61,616 nt of DNA, from NCBI GenBank assembly GCA_026416875.1, contig JAOAEI010000003.1, forward strand, positions 1-61,616. The letters run 5' to 3'. This DNA comes from Caloramator sp. Its GTDB lineage: Bacteria; Bacillota; Clostridia; Clostridiales; Caloramatoraceae. Under the pieces are notes generated by a model that saw only the letters and a program-made list of their open reading frames with translations, did not search any database and was not told the DNA's origin. The position numbers and the translations under genes were made by a program. Positions 18,588 to 27,228 of this stretch are shown here, piece after piece; position 1 is the first letter of the stretch; every line of letters begins with the position of its first letter.

Positions 18588-19839
18588 GCAGGTGATAAAA
18601 ATAAACTTATATCCCCACCAATTACAAGCATTGGAGCAAACCCAAAATCTAAACAGAGTAGCATATTACCTTGATATGGGTTTAGGCAAGACATATTTAG
18701 GCTCTGAAAAAATGAAACAGTTAAATGCACCATATAATCTTCTAATATGCCAAAAGTCAAAGATAAATGACTGGGCGGAGCATTTTAAATTCTACTATGC
18801 ATACAACGTGGTTATTTATAAAAATCAGCCTATTGAATCTATGCCACAAAACAGTGTAATTATCATAAATTACGATTTGATATGGAGAAGGCCACAGTTA
18901 AAACAATTAAAGAATTTTACATTATTGCTTGATGAATCACAGTATATAAAAAGTGAAACATCAAAGAGAACAAAATTCATACTAAATCTAAACCCAACAA
19001 ATGTGATACTACTTTCTGGAACTCCAACAGGCGGTAAATATGAAGAACTTTGGACTCAAGTCAGATTACTTGGCTGGAATATTAGTAAGAAGGCCTTTTA
19101 TAACCACTACACAATAACAGAACAAATAGATGTTGGTGGATTTAAAATACATGTTGTAGTGGGATACAAAAATATAGATAGGCTAAAAGAAAAACTAAAA
19201 TCATACGGTGCAGTATTTATGAAATCTGACGAAGTATTTGATCTTCCAGATCAGATTGAACAGTTAGTTTTAGTTGAAAATATAAGGGAATATACAAGAT
19301 TTAAAAAAGATAGAGTAATCACAATAAATGAAGAAACTTTAGTAGGTGATACAGCTTTAACCAAACTATTATACCTAAGGCAGCTATCATCAATTTACAA
19401 TTCTAATAAACATGAAGCTTTTAAAGATTTAATATCATCAACGGAAGATAGAGTTGTGGTTTTCTATAACTTCAAAAAGGAATTTGAAATATTAAAAGGC
19501 ATCTGTGAAGTATTAGAAAAACCTGTCTCATATATAAACGGTGATGGGACTGATTTAAAAAACTATGAAGTTAAAAATAACACTGTAACATTAGTCCAAT
19601 ATCAAGCTGGAGCAACTGGCATAAATCTTCAAAGGGCTAATAAGGTTATTTATCACAGTTTACCATTATCCAGCGAACTTTGGATGCAGTCAAAGAAAAG
19701 AATACACAGAATAGGCCAGAGTAGGACATGCTTTTACTACTATCTAATAACTAAAAACAGCATTGAAGAAAAAATATTAGATGTTTTAAAAGAAAGGCAG
19801 GATTTTACTTTGGATTTATTTGAGAGGGTGGATAAGTGA
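18568..19839 (+). CDS. SNF2-family DNA helicase/translocase
   Basis: SF2 ATPase of phage replication modules. Motif I reads YLDMGLGKTYLGSEKM, motif II LLLDESQYIKSE (DESQ instead of DEAH), motif III LLSGTPTGG, motif V AGATGINLQ and motif VI QSKKRIHRIGQ. The 423-residue length is typical of minimal phage SNF2 proteins. The start is uncertain: TTG 18568 overlaps the antirepressor, GTG 18592 has a poor ribosome site, and AGGTGA at 18591 would best serve an unusual ATA codon. It overlaps the next gene by 4 bases (GTGA). Confidence 0.9.
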   Translation: MKEILFRQVIKINLYPHQLQALEQTQNLNRVAYYLDMGLGKTYLGSEKMKQLNAPYNLLICQKSKINDWAEHFKFYYAYNVVIYKNQPIESMPQNSVIIINYDLIWRRPQLKQLKNFTLLLDESQYIKSETSKRTKFILNLNPTNVILLSGTPTGGKYEELWTQVRLLGWNISKKAFYNHYTITEQIDVGGFKIHVVVGYKNIDRLKEKLKSYGAVFMKSDEVFDLPDQIEQLVLVENIREYTRFKKDRVITINEETLVGDTALTKLLYLRQLSSIYNSNKHEAFKDLISSTEDRVVVFYNFKKEFEILKGICEVLEKPVSYINGDGTDLKNYEVKNNTVTLVQYQAGATGINLQRANKVIYHSLPLSSELWMQSKKRIHRIGQSRTCFYYYLITKNSIEEKILDVLKERQDFTLDLFERVDK

Positions 19840-20201
19840 AGGAGAAAGAGTTTCAAAGAAAAGTAACAGAATACCTAAAATCACTTCCAAACACATGGTT
19901 CTTTAAAGTATGGGGAGGCGGTTATCAAAGAAGTGGCATTTCTGATTTAATCTGTTGCATTAATGGAATATTTGTGGCAATAGAACTTAAAGCAGAAAAA
20001 GGAAGTCCAACAGAACTTCAAAAGATGAACGTAAAAAATATAAATGCAGCAGGAGGCATTGGGATAATTTTATATCCGTCAGGATTTGAAACATTTAAAA
20101 AACTCATAGAGGAGGTGCTTCAGTGCAGTTTTCCTACAGTAGAGTTGAATGCTTTGAAAAGTGCAAATACCAATTCAAACTGCGATATATTGATGGAATA
20201 A
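19836..20201 (+). CDS. VRR-NUC domain nuclease
   Basis: A small PD-(D/E)XK-superfamily nuclease of 121 residues. The core is VWGGGYQRSGISDLICCINGIFVAIELKAE, with the catalytic Asp in GISDL and ExK in IELKAE, then a conserved Gln-containing helix TELQKMNVKNINAAGG. In phages VRR-NUC proteins sit next to SNF2 helicases, as here, and probably process DNA intermediates. The last 26 codons overlap the next gene. Confidence 0.9.
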   Translation: MKEKEFQRKVTEYLKSLPNTWFFKVWGGGYQRSGISDLICCINGIFVAIELKAEKGSPTELQKMNVKNINAAGGIGIILYPSGFETFKKLIEEVLQCSFPTVELNALKSANTNSNCDILME

Positions 20202-21694
20202 GGACAATACCAATGTATGGCCCAGATAGTGCTTTAATAGTTGGTTCAGCAATGCATCTTGGCATAGAAGAAGGAATAGACAAAATGGAGTGGTTCTATT
20301 ATAACCAGTATCCTGTTATAACAGATGAAAATATAAACGAAGTTATAAAACTAATCAATTTAGTAAATAAGGCAAAAGAAGCCCTAAATTCAATACTGCA
20401 CAATAAAGAACCAACAGTTATTTTTGAATACAAAATAGACTTTCCACAATTTGTAGGGTTTGTAGATTTGATTATTAAAAACAAAGATGAAACAATAAGC
20501 ATCTATGACTTTAAATACAGCAATAATAAAGAGAACTATTTACAGTCGAAACAGCTACATTTATATAAATACTTCCTTGAAAAATTAGGATTTAAAGTAA
20601 TAGATTTAGGATATATATTCATTCCCAAAACATCAATAAGACAAAAGAAAACAGAGGATTTGTATCAGTTTAGAAAGCGGCTAAAAGAAACTTTAGAAAA
20701 TATGGAAGTTGAGATAGTAAACATAGACTATGATGAAATAAAGGTTAATGAGTTTTTCAGAATATGTGATGAAATTAAAAATGAAACTGAGTTTGAAAAA
20801 ACACCTTCAAAGCTATGTGAATGGTGTGAATATAAAACTTATTGTGAAGGAGGAGAAACATATATGCTTTTACCTGAAAACAAAAGAAGGGACATAAAAA
20901 TTGATGAAAACCCTGATATGTGGATTTATGCAGACAGCTATGTAGGAAAATCAACTTTTGTTGATAAGTTCCCTAACCTGTTATTTTTAAACACTGATGG
21001 GAATACAGATAACACAACATCTCCAATTGTAAAAATAGCAGATGAAGTAACATTTGAAGGAAGATTAAAGAAAGTAAAAATGGCATGGGAAGTGTTCCTT
21101 GATGTTATAACGGAGCTTGAGAGAAAAGATAATACCTTCGAAAGAGTATGCATTGATTTAATCGAGGACCTTTATGAACACTGCAGATTATATATGTATA
21201 AAAAACTTGGAATAGACCACGAGCAGGATGCTGGCTTTGGCAAAGGATGGGACATGGTTAGAACTGAATTTCTATCAGCAATAAAAAGGCTTAAAAATTT
21301 AGGATACCAAGTGATTTATATATCAAAAGAAATTAATACAGAAATAACATTAAAAAATGGAAACAAGCTAACAACAATAAAACCAAATATAAATGAAAAA
21401 ATAGCCAATGTGTTAGCAGGAACCGTTGATTTAACAGTTAGAGCATATATGGATGGTGATGAAAGATATTTACTACTTGAAAAAAGTGAAAATATCTTCG
21501 GTGGTGGAAGATTTAACTTTAAAGTTCCGAGAGTAAAACTTGATAAAGATGAGTTTATTAAAGCACTTAAAGAAGCCCAAGGGTTTATTTTAGAAGAAGT
21601 ATCATATGACAATGAAGATAAGAACAATGACCCAAATAATGAAATATCAAATGACGATGAACAAACAAAAATGAGCAGACGCTCAAGAAAATAA
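20123..21694 (+). CDS. Fusion of Cas4-like nuclease and AAA (Sak4/RecA-like) ATPase
   Basis: A 523-residue protein. Residues 1-245 form a PD-(D/E)XK exonuclease: FSYSRVECFEKCKYQFKLRY, GFVDLII, IYDFKYS, and a terminal CEWCEYKTYC that with Cys14 fits an Fe-S cluster as in Cas4/AddB. Residues 250-500 look like a phage nucleotide-binding AAA_24 protein with the P-loop YADSYVGKST and FLNTDGN. Elsewhere these are usually separate genes. At the seam, GAAGGAGGAGAAACATAT precedes an in-frame ATG at 20864, so the second half may also be made alone. The GTG start follows GGAGGTG. Role: recombination or end processing during phage replication. Confidence 0.82.
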   Translation: MQFSYSRVECFEKCKYQFKLRYIDGIRTIPMYGPDSALIVGSAMHLGIEEGIDKMEWFYYNQYPVITDENINEVIKLINLVNKAKEALNSILHNKEPTVIFEYKIDFPQFVGFVDLIIKNKDETISIYDFKYSNNKENYLQSKQLHLYKYFLEKLGFKVIDLGYIFIPKTSIRQKKTEDLYQFRKRLKETLENMEVEIVNIDYDEIKVNEFFRICDEIKNETEFEKTPSKLCEWCEYKTYCEGGETYMLLPENKRRDIKIDENPDMWIYADSYVGKSTFVDKFPNLLFLNTDGNTDNTTSPIVKIADEVTFEGRLKKVKMAWEVFLDVITELERKDNTFERVCIDLIEDLYEHCRLYMYKKLGIDHEQDAGFGKGWDMVRTEFLSAIKRLKNLGYQVIYISKEINTEITLKNGNKLTTIKPNINEKIANVLAGTVDLTVRAYMDGDERYLLLEKSENIFGGGRFNFKVPRVKLDKDEFIKALKEAQGFILEEVSYDNEDKNNDPNNEISNDDEQTKMSRRSRK

Positions 21695-21710
21695 AAAGGA
21701 GGAAATAATT

Positions 21711-22169
21711 ATGGCAAGCAAAAGTATTTTTGAAAAATTCGACAAGGAGTTTGACATTAAAGGATTAAAGGAAGATTTAAAGAATGTAGCATCAAATGAG
21801 GCAGAATACAAAGAAGTTCCTTTTGGAACGTATGAGGTAAAGATTGAAAAGATGGAACTTGTAGAATCAAAGACAGGAAAGCCTATGCTAACTTGCTGGA
21901 TGAGGATATTAGAAGGAGAATATAAAAATTCAATTATATTCATGAACCAAGTTTTAAGCACTGCCTATGGAATACACACAGCTAATGAATTTTTAAGATC
22001 CCTTGATTCAGGGATTGAAGTAGAGTTTGAAAGCTTTTCACAATATAATGATTTAATACTTGATATTCATGAAGCAATTGATGGCAATTTAGAATATGCA
22101 GTTGAATATGGGGAAACCAGCAAAGGATTTAAGACTTTTAAAATAACTGAAGTGTTCGAGGTTAATTAA
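21711..22169 (+). CDS. DUF669-type phage protein, probable ssDNA-binding
   Basis: A 152-residue protein with the DUF669 pattern: VPFGTYEVKIEKMELVESKTGKPML followed by WMRILEGEYKNSIIFMNQVL. The family sits next to AAA_24 proteins and polymerases in siphophages and is thought to serve as a single-strand DNA-binding or annealing partner; that role is inferred. AAGGAGGAAAT precedes the ATG, and the polymerase follows after 2 bases. Confidence 0.8.
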   Translation: MASKSIFEKFDKEFDIKGLKEDLKNVASNEAEYKEVPFGTYEVKIEKMELVESKTGKPMLTCWMRILEGEYKNSIIFMNQVLSTAYGIHTANEFLRSLDSGIEVEFESFSQYNDLILDIHEAIDGNLEYAVEYGETSKGFKTFKITEVFEVN

Positions 22170-22171
22170 GG

Positions 22172-23863
22172 ATGATTCTATTCTTTGACGCAGAGGTTTT
22201 CTTGGCGGATTGGCTCTTCGTCATATTAGATCCTGAAAAACATAAAAAGTATGTCTTCATAAATGATGCTAAGAAATTAGCATCATTTTATGAAGAACAT
22301 AAAGACTATATATGGATAGGCTATAACAGCCACCATTATGACCAGTATATTTTAAAAGGTATCCTTTGTGGTTTCAACCCTTATGACATTTCAAATTATA
22401 TTATATCAGAAAAAAAGCCAGGATGGCAGTATAGTTCTCTGTTAAAAGATATACAACTTAATGAATTTGACATAATGACAACAACGCATGGTTTAAAAGA
22501 ACTTGAAGGCTTTATGGGAAATGATATTAGAGAAAGCAGTGTTAGCTTTTCAATAGATAGGAAGTTAACAGATGAAGAATTAGAGGAAGTTGTTAAATAT
22601 TGTACCCATGACGTAGAACAAACAATGGAGATATTTTTACACAGAAAAGAAGAATTTGAAACTCATGTAGCATTACTTAATGCATTTAAACTACCACTTA
22701 AATATATAAGTAAGACAAAGGCCCAGCTTGCAGCAATAATATTAAATGCAAAGAAAACAAATAGGGATGATGAATTTGATTTAGAAATACCAAGTAATTT
22801 AAGGATAAATAAATATACTGAAGTTCTTGATTGGTATAGGGATTCTAATAACCATAACTATGAAAAATATTTAGAAATAGATATAAGTGGTGTTTTACAT
22901 GTATTTGCTTGGGGAGGACTACATGGTGCAAAAGAAAAATATATAGGTGAAGGAATAATATTAAACGTTGATGTAGTTTCATTTTATCCAACACTTATGA
23001 TAGAATATGGATTTTTATCAAGAAATGTAGTTGATTCTAATTTATATAAACAAATATATGAAGAAAGAATTAGATTAAAGGCTGAAAATAACCCTCTGCA
23101 TAAGCTATATAAAATTGTTTTAAATTCTACCTATGGTGCTATGAAACATAAATATAACAACCTATATGACCCAAGGCAGGCTAATAACGTGTGTGTAGTT
23201 GGGCAACTTCTTTTATTGGATTTAATAGAGAAGTTAGAACCGCACTGGATGTTAATTCAATCTAATACTGACGGTTTGATAGGGAAAATAAAAAGGATAT
23301 CAGATTTAGACAAAATTAAAGAAATATGCAGAGAATGGGAAGAAAGAACTCATATGAAACTTGAATTTGAAACTTTTAAGAAGATATATCAAAAGGATGT
23401 AAACAACTATATTTTAATTCATGAAGATGGAAGTTTTAAATCAAAGGGAGCTTATGTTAAAACTTTAAATGAAATAGACAATGACCTTCCAATTGTTAAT
23501 ATGGCATTAAAAGAATATTTTATAAACAAAACACCAGTAGAAGAAACAATTAATAACTGCAAAGACTTATTAATGTTTCAAAAGGTAGTTAAGCTAACCT
23601 ATAAATATTCACATGCCTTATATGGGGACAAACCATTAAAGGAAAAAACATTAAGAGTTTTTGCATCAAAGAATGAGGATGATAAAGGTGTATTTAAAGT
23701 TAAACCAAATGGCAGAGTTGAAAAAATAGCAAATACACCAGAAAAATGTTTTATATTAAATGACAGTGTAATAGGGAAAAGAGTTCCAAGACGCCTTGAT
23801 AAAGAGTGGTATATAAATTTAGCAAAGAAAAGAATTGAGGATTTTGTGGGTAAAGTAGATTAA
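22172..23863 (+). CDS. Phage B-family-like DNA polymerase
   Basis: Replicative DNA polymerase of 563 residues. The N-terminal 3'-5' exonuclease begins ILFFDAEVFLADW, has GYNSHHYDQYIL, and ends with the CTHDVEQT motif. The polymerase part has motif A LNVDVVSFYPTLM near residue 266, motif B KIVLNSTYGAMKHK near 313 and motif C SNTDGLIG near 364 (NTDG in place of the usual DTD). The protein is compact, lacking a long thumb or terminal-protein region. Start ATG 22172 follows TTAAGG. Confidence 0.9.
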   Translation: MILFFDAEVFLADWLFVILDPEKHKKYVFINDAKKLASFYEEHKDYIWIGYNSHHYDQYILKGILCGFNPYDISNYIISEKKPGWQYSSLLKDIQLNEFDIMTTTHGLKELEGFMGNDIRESSVSFSIDRKLTDEELEEVVKYCTHDVEQTMEIFLHRKEEFETHVALLNAFKLPLKYISKTKAQLAAIILNAKKTNRDDEFDLEIPSNLRINKYTEVLDWYRDSNNHNYEKYLEIDISGVLHVFAWGGLHGAKEKYIGEGIILNVDVVSFYPTLMIEYGFLSRNVVDSNLYKQIYEERIRLKAENNPLHKLYKIVLNSTYGAMKHKYNNLYDPRQANNVCVVGQLLLLDLIEKLEPHWMLIQSNTDGLIGKIKRISDLDKIKEICREWEERTHMKLEFETFKKIYQKDVNNYILIHEDGSFKSKGAYVKTLNEIDNDLPIVNMALKEYFINKTPVEETINNCKDLLMFQKVVKLTYKYSHALYGDKPLKEKTLRVFASKNEDDKGVFKVKPNGRVEKIANTPEKCFILNDSVIGKRVPRRLDKEWYINLAKKRIEDFVGKVD

Positions 23864-23920
23864 CTTTATGAAAAAATTATATATAAGGAAAACTTATATT
23901 TACTGTTAAAAATGATTTCT

Positions 23921-24085
23921 AATTTGGTATGTTTATACCAAAATAAGCTTAAAACAGATAAATTTAAATAAAAAATTATTAGAATCATAGGCTAATATGG
24001 TAGGTTTTGAATGTAATTTGGTATGTTTTATATACCATAAATAGCCTTAAAACATACCAAAATAGATATGTTTTGGTATATAAAA
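23921..24085. repeat. GGTAT/ATACC repeat cluster before the primase
   Basis: The 250-base spacer holds a palindrome TTTGGTATGTTTATACCAAA near 23923, then further GGTAT half-sites at 24020 and 24075 and ATACC at 24032 and 24054. AATTTGGTATGTTT occurs twice. The arrangement suggests protein-binding sites, as an operator or part of a replication origin. No gene is seen in the spacer. Confidence 0.55.
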
Positions 24086-24127
24086 CAACCATTTAATCTG
24101 GATTAAACTAACAAGGTGGTGTGTAAT

Positions 24128-26023
24128 TTGGAAATATTTAAAGGTTATATTAAGACTAATGGTAAGAAACCTTTAGAGCCTTATCGTAATAAAAAATCCT
24201 TTTATAACTATGAATATATTCGTAGAACGAGTGGAGATTATGCGGGTATTCTTGCTGATGGTATGGTTCAAATTGATATAGATGATGAAAGTGAAGCAAA
24301 ACTGGTAAAAAAGATTATAGAAGATTTAGATATTAAATGTGCGATTTTAAAGACAACAAGAGGTATTCATTTTTATTTTAGAAATAAAGCAGTTAATAAA
24401 AAACAAACAAAAATAATGACTCCAATAGGAGTAAAAGTAGATGTGGCAATAGGGGAACAAAATGCATTAGTACCTATAAAGGTAAATGGTGAGACAAGAA
24501 GGTGGCTAAATAAAATTAATACTATTGAAGAAATTGACTTTCTTCCAGAGTGGTTAATTCCTATTAGTAAGAAAAACGTTCCAGATTTTATCAATCTAAA
24601 AGAAGGTGACGGAAGAAACCAGCAGCTTTTTAATTATATATTAACCCTTCAATCAGAAGGGTTTAGTAAAGATAGTATAAGAAATATTATAACTATCATA
24701 AACAAATATATTTTAAAAGAACCATTAGACCAAAGGGAACTTGATACAATACTTCGTGATGAGGCGTTTTTAAAACAGTCTTTTTATAATAAGTCAAGGT
24801 TTCTTCACGACAAGTTTGCAAGGTTTATTAAGGATGAAGAACATATTATAAAAATAAACAACCAGCTTCATATATTTAAAGACGGTATATATGTAAGCGA
24901 CCCTTTAATTATAGAAGCTGCTATGATAAAGCACCTGCCAGAATTAAATAAAGCAAAGCGAATGGAGACATTAAATTACCTTGAACTAATAACAAATACA
25001 GTATCGCCAAGTAGAGAAGATTATAACAAAATTGCATTTAACAATGGAGTATATGACATATCGGATAATACATTTAAGGAACATTCCTACCAATATATTA
25101 TCACTAATAAAATCCCTTGGGATTATAATCCAAATGCTTATTCAGAACTTGCAGATAAAACATTAAACAAAATAAGCTGCAACGATGCTGAAATTAGAAG
25201 TCTTCTTGAAGAACTTATAGGATACACATTCTATAGAAGAAACATAATAGGAAAGGCTTTTATACTAACTGGAGAAAAACAAAATGGTAAATCAACATTT
25301 TTAGATATGATAACGACCCTGCTTGGGACAGGCAATATTTCAGCACTCGATTTAAAAGAACTTGGAGAAAGGTTTAAAACAGCAGAACTATTTGGTAAAC
25401 TTGCAAATATTGGTGATGATATAGGTGATGAATTTATAGCAGAGCCGTCGTTTTTTAAGAAACTTGTTACAGGAGATAGAATCAATGCAGAGAAAAAAGG
25501 AAGGGATCCATTTGATTTTAATAACTATGCGAAATTATTATTCTCTGCAAATAATATTCCAAGGATAAGAGACAAAACAGGAGCAGTTCAAAGAAGACTT
25601 CTAATAATACCTTTCAATGCAAAGTTTACTGAAGATGACCCTGATTTTAGACCAGAAATTGCTTTTGAGTTAAAAACAAGAGAGGTAATGGAATATTTAA
25701 TTTTATTAGGAATAGAAGGACTTAAGAGGGTAAAGAAAAATAAGAAATTTACAAAGTCTATTGAAGTTGAAAAAGAATTAAAAGAATATGAAAAAATGAA
25801 TAATCCAATAATTGAGTTTTATGAGGACTATGAAGAAGAAATAGGAAATCAGCCAACCAAGGAAGTGTACAAGAAGTATCTTGAGTTTTGTATAAATAAC
25901 AATAATCAGCCGTTAAGCCAGATAGAGTTTTCAAGGCAGATTGTTAAAAGGTTTGGATTTAAAATTGAAGATAAAAAAGTTAATGGAAAGAAATATAGAA
26001 TATTTGTAAAAATACAAAATTAA
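24128..26023 (+). CDS. D5/P4-type primase-helicase
   Basis: Phage replication initiator combining a primase-like N-terminus with an SF3 helicase. Residues about 1-160 resemble the bifunctional primase/polymerase fold, with DGMVQIDIDDE and KTTRGIHFYFR. The D5_N region and helicase follow, with Walker A TGEKQNGKSTFLDM near residue 380, Walker B IGDDIGDEFI and the sensor LLFSANNIPRIRD. I prefer TTG 24128, since AAGGTGGTG lies directly upstream; the tracked GTG at 24116 lies inside that ribosome site. The protein is then 631 residues. Candidate iterons follow the gene. Confidence 0.9.
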   Translation: MEIFKGYIKTNGKKPLEPYRNKKSFYNYEYIRRTSGDYAGILADGMVQIDIDDESEAKLVKKIIEDLDIKCAILKTTRGIHFYFRNKAVNKKQTKIMTPIGVKVDVAIGEQNALVPIKVNGETRRWLNKINTIEEIDFLPEWLIPISKKNVPDFINLKEGDGRNQQLFNYILTLQSEGFSKDSIRNIITIINKYILKEPLDQRELDTILRDEAFLKQSFYNKSRFLHDKFARFIKDEEHIIKINNQLHIFKDGIYVSDPLIIEAAMIKHLPELNKAKRMETLNYLELITNTVSPSREDYNKIAFNNGVYDISDNTFKEHSYQYIITNKIPWDYNPNAYSELADKTLNKISCNDAEIRSLLEELIGYTFYRRNIIGKAFILTGEKQNGKSTFLDMITTLLGTGNISALDLKELGERFKTAELFGKLANIGDDIGDEFIAEPSFFKKLVTGDRINAEKKGRDPFDFNNYAKLLFSANNIPRIRDKTGAVQRRLLIIPFNAKFTEDDPDFRPEIAFELKTREVMEYLILLGIEGLKRVKKNKKFTKSIEVEKELKEYEKMNNPIIEFYEDYEEEIGNQPTKEVYKKYLEFCINNNNQPLSQIEFSRQIVKRFGFKIEDKKVNGKKYRIFVKIQN

Positions 26024-26030
26024 GATTAAG

Positions 26031-26207
26031 GTTCAAGATGAGTTCAACATAAGTCCAAGATAGGTTCAAGATTGTAGATAAGTAATATCAAGGTGGTTCA
26101 AGATGTTCAAGATGTGTATATTACTTATTATCAACTTTATATATAAATATAAAATTAATATATGTATATATAAAAAGAAATATATATATCTTTAACTTAT
26201 CTTGAAC
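26031..26207. repeat. Iteron array GTTCAAGAT with AT-rich block, candidate phage origin
   Basis: GTTCAAGAT-like units begin at 26031, 26042, 26053 and 26064, an exact 11-base period. Two more lie at 26096 and 26105, and one inverted copy, ATCTTGAAC, at 26199. Between the last direct copy and the inverted one is a 75-base stretch of nearly pure A/T. The layout resembles iterons plus a DNA-unwinding element, next to the replication initiator gene. Confidence 0.6.
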
Positions 26208-26248
26208 TCGAACCTGTAAAAAAATAACAAATAATGGAGGTTAAAATA

Positions 26249-26500
26249 ATGACAAGAAAAGCAAATGATAAAGGCGGTAAAGATTTAAAGAATTGCTTTG
26301 CATATAAAAACAGAAGGTGCTTGATTTTAAAATCTAAAAATTGTTATGATTGCCCATTCTATAAAACAAGAGAGGAATATAAAGAAGACCGCAGGAAAGC
26401 ATTACACAGAATTAATAAGCTTGATGAGGAGACAAGGATTAAAATTATTGAGAAATACTACTTAGACATATTAAATGCTTTGGATACTGTGGAAAAGTGA
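26249..26500 (+). CDS. Small Cys-rich phage protein
   Basis: An 83-residue protein with four clustered Cys (NCFAYKNRRCLILKSKNCYDCPFYKT), probably a zinc-binding knuckle, followed by a charged helix. I chose ATG 26249 because TGGAGG lies 8 bases upstream. Similar small Cys4 proteins are common before DUF1492 genes in clostridial phages. The exact role is unknown. Confidence 0.7.
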   Translation: MTRKANDKGGKDLKNCFAYKNRRCLILKSKNCYDCPFYKTREEYKEDRRKALHRINKLDEETRIKIIEKYYLDILNALDTVEK

Positions 26501-26530
26501 TACTCAAATACAGTTAGGGAGGAAGGTACT

Positions 26531-26953
26531 ATGAATGCTAAAGAATTTTTAAGGCAGGCTATATGGCTTGATAAACTAATAAACAGCAAATTAGAACAGC
26601 TTGAAAAATTAGAGGCTTTGGCACAAAAGACGACAGTTGAATTATCAAAAGAAAAGGTGTCAGGGGGAAACGGTTCAACAAGTTCTATGGAGAACGTTGT
26701 GGTAAAGATAGTGGAATTAAAAAAAGAAATTAATAATGACATAGATAGATTAATTGATATAAAAAGAGAAATCAGTCAGATTATTTCAAACATAGATGAC
26801 CCAAGCCATCAACTGATTCTTGAAATGAGGTATGTAAACAACAGGGATTGGGAAGAGATAGCAGAGGAGATAGGATACGATATTAGATGGACATTAAAAT
26901 TACATGGTAGAGCATTAAAGGAAGTTGATGAAATATTAAAAACAGGACACTAA
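26531..26953 (+). CDS. DUF1492-type late transcription regulator (ArpU/RinA-like)
   Basis: A 140-residue protein with an N-terminal helical coiled coil and a C-terminal sigma-region-4-like HTH: ILEMRYVNNRDWEEIAEEIGYDIRWTLKLHGRALKEV. Family members sit at the boundary of early and late genes and activate packaging and structural operons; that role is inferred here from position. Directly after it come arrays of CACT repeats with 10-base spacing and two promoter-like sites, plausible targets of this protein. Confidence 0.85.
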   Translation: MNAKEFLRQAIWLDKLINSKLEQLEKLEALAQKTTVELSKEKVSGGNGSTSSMENVVVKIVELKKEINNDIDRLIDIKREISQIISNIDDPSHQLILEMRYVNNRDWEEIAEEIGYDIRWTLKLHGRALKEVDEILKTGH

Positions 26954-27014
26954 AATTCGCAAAAATTCACTAAAGTTCATTGAAAGACACTATTGATTTA
27001 TGATATTATTAGAA
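26948..27014 (+). promoter_or_regulatory. Late control region 1: 10-bp phased repeats plus promoter
   Basis: CACT-like units start at 26948, 26958 (CGCA), 26968, 26978 (CATT) and 26988, exactly 10 bases apart, so they lie on one helix face. They are followed by TTGATTTATGATATTATTAGAAT, which contains a TATGAT -10-like box but no good -35. This fits an activator-dependent promoter. The first unit overlaps the end of the DUF1492 gene. Confidence 0.6.
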
Positions 27015-27060
27015 TGTGAAGATTTGTATGAAGAGTATGGCGAGGGTAAATATTATTATT

Positions 27061-27095
27061 AAAGCTCTGAAGTTATAACACTTTAGGGCTTTTTT
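27061..27095 (+). terminator. Terminator between the two late control regions
   Basis: AAAGCTCTGAAGT-tataac-ACTTTAGGGCTTTTTT. A transcript from control region 1 would be only about 80-90 nt if it stopped here. Confidence 0.75.
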
Positions 27096-27120
27096 AATTC
27101 AAAATTCATTTTAAAGAGGG

Positions 27121-27168
27121 CACTAAAAGACACTAGAAGCCACTCTTGACTTATGATATAGTTAAAAT
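27121..27168 (+). promoter_or_regulatory. Late control region 2: 10-bp phased repeats plus promoter
   Basis: CACT units at 27121, 27131 and 27141, again exactly 10 bases apart. They are followed by CTTGACTTATGATATAGTTAAAAT, which aligns base for base in spacing with the promoter-like end of region 1. Confidence 0.6.
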
Positions 27169-27173
27169 AGAGA

Positions 27174-27207
27174 AGCTATTGCAGAAAAATCTGCGATGGC
27201 TTTTTTC
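27174..27207 (+). terminator. Leader terminator hairpin before late genes
   Basis: AGCTATTGCAGA-aaaa-TCTGCGATGGCT followed by TTTTTT. It starts within a few bases of the expected transcript start, so late transcription would have to read through it or be regulated there. Confidence 0.75.
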
Positions 27208-27228
27208 TTTTATGGAGGTTTTGAAGAT

